Of a stretch of 64,000 nt of DNA, positions 58,516 through 64,000 are shown piece after piece. The DNA is from Gammaproteobacteria bacterium (GTDB lineage Bacteria > Pseudomonadota > Gammaproteobacteria > Steroidobacterales > GCA-2729495), in NCBI GenBank assembly GCA_030426355.1, contig JAUHYQ010000001.1, positions 62,001 through 126,000 on the forward strand. Direction: 5' to 3'. Under the pieces are notes generated by a model that ran no database searches, was not told the DNA's origin, and worked only from the letters and a program-made list of their open reading frames with translations. Position 1 is the stretch's first letter. Every line of letters starts with the position of its first letter. The position numbers and the translations under genes were made by a program.

Positions 58516-58780
58516 TACTTCAGTTCATCTCATGCGGCAATCGCTGGCAGATACTCTATAAACCCCGGTGCTTTGCTGGACCCCCGGCGTGGCGTTACGG
58601 ATAATCCGCGCAGCCCTCATCAAGGTCCCAAACCGCTCCTCCGCGAATTGCCGCCGCTTATGCAATGCGGGAAACGCACCGGCTCTGGTCAAGGCAAAGT
58701 ATGTTTCCGCGCCGTCCGGGTAGCCGTGATCAAATTCACAGAATGCGGTACTGGCTTACATAAATATTTGATTTGACAGA
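58516..58780. other. Intergenic region between xerD and plsC
   Basis: 265 bases between divergent genes with no convincing gene; the 67-codon frame from 58573 has no ribosome site and unusual composition. A possible plsC promoter is TTCACA (58735-58740), 16 bases, TACATA (58757-58762). Confidence 0.4.
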
Positions 58781-59521
58781 ATGCGACTTAGTTCACAATC
58801 GGAATCTGCCGCCAGCCGAATCGGCTACGTCTTATACGGGGCGTGGTTTGCAGTCGTGTTCGCGTGCTGCGCAATGACCGCTGTAATGGCGGTCGCAGTG
58901 CTGCCCGGCGAGTTGCGGCGACGCCGGTTTGCTTGCGGCGCAGCAAACGCTATTTTCCGGTTAACCCGCTCGCGCCCGACCGTGAGCGGGCTGGAACACC
59001 TGCCGGAGCAACCGGCCATTGCGGTTGCCAATCACGCCAGCTACCTGGATGGTATCTTGCTGTCCGCCGTGCTGCCGGAGCGCTTTAGTTTTGTCATTAA
59101 ACGCGAGATGACCCGTGTGCCTGTCGCGCATTTTCTGTTGCGCCGGGTGGGCGCGCATTTTGTGGAACGGTCCGACAAGCGCCGCGGCGCAGCCGATGTG
59201 CGCACTATTCTGCAGAAAGCCGGGGTCGGGGGCTCGCTGGTGTTTTTTCCCGAGGGCACTTTTCAGGATGAACCCGGTATCAGGCCGTTTCGCAATGGCG
59301 CATTCGCCGTCGCGTTTCGCGGCAACATGCCAATAGTCCCGGTTGCCATCAGCGGCACGCGCTGCATGTTGCCGGCAAACCGCCGATTACCGCGTCCTGG
59401 CCAGCTTGAAGTGGTCGTCCATCCGCCCTTTCAACCCGCCCCCCATCAAACGGTTGAGGCCGCCACGGCGTATTGCCGCCATGCCATCCTGGAATCCACC
59501 GGCGAACCGGACCTGGACTAG
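58781..59521 (+). CDS. plsC: 1-acyl-sn-glycerol-3-phosphate acyltransferase family protein
   Basis: Membrane-associated acyltransferase that makes phosphatidate from lysophosphatidate. It has an N-terminal membrane segment (VLYGAWFAVVFACCAMTAVM), the catalytic HX4D in VANHASYLDGILLSAV, and the substrate motif FFPEGTFQDEPGIRPFRNGA, then the IVPVAISGTR block. At 246 residues it is typical. A related lyso-ornithine acyltransferase cannot be ruled out by motif alone. Confidence 0.88.
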   Translation: MRLSSQSESAASRIGYVLYGAWFAVVFACCAMTAVMAVAVLPGELRRRRFACGAANAIFRLTRSRPTVSGLEHLPEQPAIAVANHASYLDGILLSAVLPERFSFVIKREMTRVPVAHFLLRRVGAHFVERSDKRRGAADVRTILQKAGVGGSLVFFPEGTFQDEPGIRPFRNGAFAVAFRGNMPIVPVAISGTRCMLPANRRLPRPGQLEVVVHPPFQPAPHQTVEAATAYCRHAILESTGEPDLD

Positions 59522-59652
59522 GACCAGGAGCAGGACCAGGGCACTTGGCGGGACGGCCAGCGAACCGCATAATTGCGGCCCCGTAACACCCATATTCCGG
59601 CGCCACCGGGCGCAACTGTATTCATTTACCTAAATTCTTAGAGACTCGTAAA

Positions 59653-60849
59653 TTGAGCACATCATCCATTGCTGATTCATCCATCGTTATTGTCGCGGCG
59701 CGCAGGACGCCTATTGGCTCCTTTCAGGGCAGCCTGCAGGGCGCGACGGCACCGCAACTGTCAGCAGCCGCAACTCGCGCATGCCTGTCCGACACCGGTC
59801 TTGCGGGCAGCGACATCACTGAAGCTTTGCTGGGCTGCGTATTGCCCGCAGGGATAGGTCAGGCGCCCGCTCGCCAGGCGGTATTGGCCGCTGGGCTGCC
59901 GCAAAGCGTCGGCACCACAACCGTTAACAAGGTGTGCGGCTCAGGTATGAAAACCACCATGCTCGGTCACGATGCTATCCGCGCCGGCTCCGCTGAAATC
60001 GTACTGACCGGCGGCATGGAGTCCATGAGTCAGGCGCCCTATTTACTCCCCAAAGCTCGCAGCGGCTACCGCATGGGGCATCAGGAAGTGCTCGACCATA
60101 TGTTTTACGACGGGCTGCAAAACCCGTACGACGGCAACATGATGGGACACTTCGCGGAGGCAACGGCCGCAAAATACGGTTTCACCCGCGAACAGCAGGA
60201 TGAATTCACTACGCGATCGGTAACGCGCGCATTACATGCCATGAACGACGGCGGCTTCGAGAAAGAAATAACGCCGGTTACCGTCACCCACCGACGTCAG
60301 GAAACAGTGGTCAGTCAAGATGAAGAGCCGCCACGCTGCGACCTGAACGGTATTGCCGGTTTGCGACCCGCTTTCGCCAGGGACGGCACGGTCACCGCGG
60401 CCTCGTCATCGTCCATTTCGGATGGCGCGGCGTCGCTGATATTGATGACGGCAGCCAATGCTTCCGCACGAGGGCTACAGCCCCTCGCGCGCATCGTCAG
60501 CCATGCCAGCCACGCCCACGAGCCAGAATGGTTCACAACGGCTCCCGTTGGTGCCATAAAAAAAGTACTGCACAACAGCGGCTGGAACGTTTCGGACGTT
60601 GATCTGTTTGAAATTAATGAAGCATTCGCCTGCGTGACCATGGCAGCCATGCATGACCTCGGGCTAGACCCGGACAAGGTGAACGTCAACGGCGGCGCTT
60701 GCGCACTGGGCCATCCGATCGGTGCCAGCGGCGCGCGCATCATCGTTACACTGATACACGCATTACGGAACCGTCGACTCACTCGCGGCGTTGCATCGCT
60801 GTGTATTGGTGGTGGCGAGGCGGTCGCGATCGCACTGGAGTCTTGCTAG
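59653..60849 (+). CDS. Acetyl-CoA acetyltransferase (thiolase)
   Basis: Condensing or degradative thiolase of 398 residues. The nucleophilic Cys is in TVNKVCGSGMKTTM, with the His residues in LFEINEAFA and GGACALGHPIGASGAR, and the second Cys in SLCIGGGEAVAI. The start appears to be TTG at 59653, giving MSTSSIADSSIVIVAARRTP. Biosynthetic (acetoacetyl-CoA) type is favoured over fadA by length and by the absence of fadB. Confidence 0.92.
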   Translation: MSTSSIADSSIVIVAARRTPIGSFQGSLQGATAPQLSAAATRACLSDTGLAGSDITEALLGCVLPAGIGQAPARQAVLAAGLPQSVGTTTVNKVCGSGMKTTMLGHDAIRAGSAEIVLTGGMESMSQAPYLLPKARSGYRMGHQEVLDHMFYDGLQNPYDGNMMGHFAEATAAKYGFTREQQDEFTTRSVTRALHAMNDGGFEKEITPVTVTHRRQETVVSQDEEPPRCDLNGIAGLRPAFARDGTVTAASSSSISDGAASLILMTAANASARGLQPLARIVSHASHAHEPEWFTTAPVGAIKKVLHNSGWNVSDVDLFEINEAFACVTMAAMHDLGLDPDKVNVNGGACALGHPIGASGARIIVTLIHALRNRRLTRGVASLCIGGGEAVAIALESC

Positions 60850-62496
60850 CTACATTCCCGTGTAGTTTGGGCCGCCCGAGCCCTCCGGCACTGTCCAGTT
60901 GATGTTCTGTGCCGGGTCTTTGATGTCGCAGGTCTTGCAGTGCACGCAGTTCTGCGCATTGATCTGAAACCGTTGCTCGCCGTTTTCCTGCACGATTTCG
61001 TAAACACCTGCCGGACAATAAAGGCGCGCGGGCTCCCCGTACAGAGGCAAATTGTGGTTAATCGGTACGGAGGCGTCCAGCAGCTTCAGATGAACCGGCT
61101 GATCCTCCTCGTGATTGGTGCTCGAGAGATACACCGATGACATGAGATCAAAACTGAGCTTGCCGTCCGGGGCCGGATAATTAATAGGTTCGCAAGCGCT
61201 AATCGGCATCAGCGCGGCATGATCGACGTCTTTGTTGCGCAAGGTAAAAGGCAGACGCCCGCGAAAAATATTCTGATCCAACCAGATAAAAGCGGCTCCG
61301 AGCAGATTTCCAAAGGCATGCTGTGCCGGACCAAAGTTACGCGCCAGATGCAGCTCCTTCCATACCCACGACTCACGCACGCGCTGCGCGTAGTTACCGG
61401 CCGTGTCGTCATGCTGCTCCGACTGAAGCGCGTCGAACAGACTTTCGGCCGCTAGCATGCCGGTCTTCATGGCCGTGTGCGAACCCTTGATCTTTGCGCC
61501 GTTCAAAAAACCGGCTTCGCAACCCGCCAGCACCCCGCCCGGGAACACCAGCTCAGGCAAAGACTGCAGCCCACCTTTGTTGACCGCCCGCGCGCCGTAA
61601 GAAATGCGCTTGCCGCCCTCAAGGGTCGCGCTAATTTTCGGGTGATGCTTCCAACGCTGAAACTCTTTATAAGGGTTAAGCGTCGGGTTACGGTAATTCA
61701 AGGCAACAATGTAGCCCAGATATATCTGGTTATTGGCGGCGTGATAAAGAAAGCCCCCGCCTTCAGTTCTGCTGTCCAGCGGCCACCCGGTCGTATGCAC
61801 GACAATACCCTCGCGGTGCCGCGCAGGATCGATCTCCCATATCTCCTTGATGCCGATGCCGTAGTGCTGGGGGTCGGCATGCTTGCGTAACTCAAAGCGC
61901 TCCATGAGCTGTTTGCCCAGACTGCCGCGGCAACCTTCGCTGAATATGGTGTAGCGGGCACGTAACTCATAGCCGGCCTCATAGGTGGCCTTGTGCTGCC
62001 CGTCGGCGGACACGCCCATGTCGCCGGTGGCCACGCCCACGACACGACCGTTTTCATATAAAACCTCGGCGGCAGCAAACCCAGGGAAAATATTCACCCC
62101 CATGATCTCGGCCTGCTCACCCAGCCAACGACACAGATTGCCAAGACTGATAATGTAATTACCCTTGTTGTGCATGGTATGAGGCACTAACAAACCGGGC
62201 ACATGAACCGCACTCTCTTCGCCGGTGAGATACCACACGTCATCACCCGATACGGCGGTTTTTACGGGCGCGCCGCGCTCCGCCCAATCGGGGAAAAGCT
62301 CGTTTAGCGCAATTGGTTCCAGCACCGCTCCCGACAGAATATGCGCGCCGATTTCCGAGCCCTTTTCGACCAGGCAAACGTTCAGCTCCTGGCCGGATTG
62401 CTCGGCCAATTGCATCAGACGGCAGGCAGCCGACAGGCCTGCAGGCCCGCCGCCGACGATGACAACGTCAAATTCCATACTCTCGCGTTCAGACAC
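60850..62496 (-). CDS. Electron transfer flavoprotein-ubiquinone oxidoreductase
   Basis: Inner-membrane-associated FAD and 4Fe-4S enzyme that passes electrons from acyl-CoA and other dehydrogenases, via ETF, to ubiquinone. The FAD motif is DVVIVGGGPAGLSAACRL. The ubiquinone region contains NIFPGFAAAEVLYENGRVVG. Cluster ligands lie in YCPAGVYEIV and NCVHCKTCDIKDPAQNINW. At 548 residues it is close to homologues. Its stop directly abuts that of the thiolase. Together with fadD and the thiolase it supports a fatty-acid oxidation capacity. Confidence 0.95.
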   Translation of the reverse strand: MSERESMEFDVVIVGGGPAGLSAACRLMQLAEQSGQELNVCLVEKGSEIGAHILSGAVLEPIALNELFPDWAERGAPVKTAVSGDDVWYLTGEESAVHVPGLLVPHTMHNKGNYIISLGNLCRWLGEQAEIMGVNIFPGFAAAEVLYENGRVVGVATGDMGVSADGQHKATYEAGYELRARYTIFSEGCRGSLGKQLMERFELRKHADPQHYGIGIKEIWEIDPARHREGIVVHTTGWPLDSRTEGGGFLYHAANNQIYLGYIVALNYRNPTLNPYKEFQRWKHHPKISATLEGGKRISYGARAVNKGGLQSLPELVFPGGVLAGCEAGFLNGAKIKGSHTAMKTGMLAAESLFDALQSEQHDDTAGNYAQRVRESWVWKELHLARNFGPAQHAFGNLLGAAFIWLDQNIFRGRLPFTLRNKDVDHAALMPISACEPINYPAPDGKLSFDLMSSVYLSSTNHEEDQPVHLKLLDASVPINHNLPLYGEPARLYCPAGVYEIVQENGEQRFQINAQNCVHCKTCDIKDPAQNINWTVPEGSGGPNYTGM

Positions 62497-62607
62497 GGTT
62501 GACCCTCAAGTGGCACTGAGTGAAGCCGCAGTATTGTAGCGAAAAATGTTCCACACATTGATGGACGTCATATCTGGCCGAAACCCATACTGATAGAATC
62601 CCGGCCC

Positions 62608-63708
62608 GTGAGTGTACGTTCCCACTATCTATCCGCTTTACAGGAGCACGGCTTCAAGAGTGACGCGAGTCAGCTGGCCGCCGTGGACTTGCTTGAGCAA
62701 GTGCACGACGAGTTGGCGGCCGCGGCCGCTGCCCGAGGGCCGCTGCGGACACTTAGGCGCCTGCTGCCGGGCACCGGTCAGGGTAGCGCGCCCGTTTGCG
62801 GTGCCTATCTTTGGGGTGGCGTTGGCCGCGGCAAAACCTTCGTCATGGATGTTTTTTTTGACGCCCTCCCAATCGATAAAAAGCAGCGCTTTCACTTTCA
62901 TCGGTTGATGTATCGGGTACATAACCGGCTAAAAGCACTGCAGGGCACCACCGATCCGATAGCAATCGTCGCGGATGAACTGGCCGCGGATGCAAAAATC
63001 ATTTGCTTTGACGAATTTTTTGTCTCGGATATAGGCGATGCGATGATTCTGGGCAGATTACTCGACGCACTGTTCTCCCGCGGCGTGACGCTCGTCGCCA
63101 CGTCCAATATTCCGCCGGCCGAACTCTACAAAGACGGCCTGCAACGTCAGCAGTTCTTGCCCGCCATAGAGCTGCTCGAGCGACATACCCGGGTAGTGAA
63201 CCTCGATGCCGGACATGACTACCGGCTGCGGGTACTCAAGCGCGCAGAAATATGGCACGCACCACTGGACGATGCAGCGGAGGCCAACCTGCACGGATAT
63301 TTTGCGGCCATTGCACCTGACAAGGGGAGCACCGATCAACCGATGGAAATACTCGGGCGCGATATACAGACGCGTCGACGCGCGGCCGGGGTGGCCTGGT
63401 TCGATTTTGGGGCGCTCTGTGATGGACCTCGCAGTCAGGACGACTATATTGAAATTGCCCGGGCTTTTCAGACGGTCTTGCTGTCCAAGGTGCCGCGGAT
63501 GGGCCCCGAGCAGGAAAATCAGGCGCGGCGCTTTATCGCGCTGGTGGATGAATTCTATGACCGACGAGTAAAACTTATCGTGTCTGCAGAGCAACCCGCC
63601 ACACAAATCTACTGCGGCACACGGCTGACCATGGAATTTCAACGTACCCGCAGCCGGCTGACAGAAATGCAGTCGCATCAGTACCTTGCTCAGGCTCATC
63701 TACCCTGA
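62608..63708 (+). CDS. zapE: Cell division protein ZapE (AFG1-like ATPase)
   Basis: FtsZ-associated AAA+-type ATPase. It has Walker A YLWGGVGRGKTFVMD, the conserved FHFHRLMYRVHNRLKALQG, Walker B IICFDEFFVSDIGDAM, and sensor VATSNIPPAELY. At 366 residues it is comparable to E. coli (375). The start is a GTG at 62608, with little ribosome-site support. Confidence 0.94.
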   Translation: MSVRSHYLSALQEHGFKSDASQLAAVDLLEQVHDELAAAAAARGPLRTLRRLLPGTGQGSAPVCGAYLWGGVGRGKTFVMDVFFDALPIDKKQRFHFHRLMYRVHNRLKALQGTTDPIAIVADELAADAKIICFDEFFVSDIGDAMILGRLLDALFSRGVTLVATSNIPPAELYKDGLQRQQFLPAIELLERHTRVVNLDAGHDYRLRVLKRAEIWHAPLDDAAEANLHGYFAAIAPDKGSTDQPMEILGRDIQTRRRAAGVAWFDFGALCDGPRSQDDYIEIARAFQTVLLSKVPRMGPEQENQARRFIALVDEFYDRRVKLIVSAEQPATQIYCGTRLTMEFQRTRSRLTEMQSHQYLAQAHLP

Positions 63709-63824
63709 TTTGAGGGTCCGCCGGACTGCGTCATACCGAAAGTTACGCGCCCGGCATTCCGGGTTAAACTACGCGCCGTTTACGCGAGAAAATTCAAACG
63801 ACCCACCTAAAACGGAGCAACAAG

Positions 63825-64000
63825 ATGGCAGGCAAACTGGTTCTGTGCCGACACGGCCAAAGCGAATGGAATCTGAAAAATCTGTTCACAGGCTGGAAAG
63901 ACGTGGATCTGACAGAACAAGGCATTGCGGAAGCCAGACAAGCCGGTCAAGACTTGCGCAAACTGAATATTCAATTCGATGTTGCCTACACGTCGGTGCT
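63825..64000 (+). CDS. gpmA: 2,3-bisphosphoglycerate-dependent phosphoglycerate mutase, cut by the window edge
   Basis: Glycolytic mutase. Only about 58 codons are visible. They read [19 protein letters not shown], with the phospho-accepting His in [10 protein letters not shown], then [17 protein letters not shown]. The start has GGAG eight bases upstream. The right edge of the window truncates it. Confidence 0.93.
   Translation, partial: MAGKLVLCRHGQSEWNLKNLFTGWKDVDLTEQGIAEARQAGQDLRKLNIQFDVAYTSV

Noticed and set aside
58573-58776. 67-codon frame in the gap between xerD and plsC
   Set aside because: No ribosome site, unusual composition and overlap with the probable plsC promoter.
59513-59540. 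Short direct repeat of AGGACCAGG at the end of plsC
   Set aside because: Only two copies and partly coding; too short to be meaningful.

Overview
The window is a dense, mostly housekeeping stretch of a bacterial chromosome of moderately high GC, and all of its gene families and orders point to a gammaproteobacterium. Two long blocks match the gene order I recall from Pseudomonas-type genomes: glyA-nrdR-ribD-ribE-ribB-ribH-nusB-thiL-pgpA, and der-bamB-yfgM-hisS-rodZ-pilW-rlmN-ndk-isc-trmJ/suhB-secFD-yajC-tgt-queA-tRNA-Leu. The genus cannot be fixed from the sequence alone. Orphan and unusual genes (a kinase fused to a cyclic-nucleotide domain, a TagH-like FHA protein, a deacetylase-family enzyme) suggest a free-living, non-enterobacterial lineage. 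There are no phages, insertion sequences, CRISPR arrays or rRNA genes, and no gene-free gap exceeds 300 bases.

Layout. 1-3.24 kb: parC (cut by the left edge) and parE. 3.4-5.8 kb: a DUF3501 / cysteine-rich Fe-S protein / rubrerythrin module behind a good sigma70 promoter. 5.9-14.7 kb: xseB, then on the minus strand glyA, nrdR, the riboflavin genes, nusB, thiL, pgpA and a cytoplasmic Ser/Thr kinase with a C-terminal cyclic-nucleotide-binding domain. The GTP cyclohydrolase II half of RibBA is degenerate (RibBX type). 14.7-22.7 kb: a long inverted repeat, a histone-deacetylase-family enzyme, ettA, an unrecognised zinc-ribbon protein, purL and DUF1820. 22.9-30.7 kb: an accessory block (FHA/TagH-like protein, Fur-box-controlled feoAB, two small membrane proteins, fadD, an SDR, a GNAT, tRNA-Ser(CGA), a membrane protein) lying between purL and mltF, which are neighbours in the genomes I know. 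30.9-37.3 kb: mltF, tadA, guaA, guaB, and divergent xseA.

37.3-55.6 kb: a MetX-family acyltransferase that resembles serine O-succinyltransferases, then the der-to-queA block. This block contains the most unusual locus: iscS, an IscU-like gene and iscA remain, but iscR, hscB, hscA, fdx and iscX are absent, and the IscU-like protein has lost two of its three cluster-ligand cysteines, the ligand Asp and the HscA-binding LPPVK motif. 55.6-64 kb: a Nudix protein after tRNA-Leu(CAA), fdxA, dsbC, xerD with a terminator, plsC, a thiolase facing ETF-ubiquinone oxidoreductase, zapE and the start of gpmA.

Three threads connect the oddities. The ISC machinery is reduced coherently: chaperones, ferredoxin and regulator are gone and the scaffold is degenerate. 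Isoprenoid genes expected in these neighbourhoods (dxs and ispA near xseB, ispG between hisS and rodZ) are all absent from their usual places. Both the RibBX variant and the possible serine O-succinyltransferase with no cysE at the isc locus imply re-wired cofactor and cysteine pathways whose missing partners must lie outside this window.
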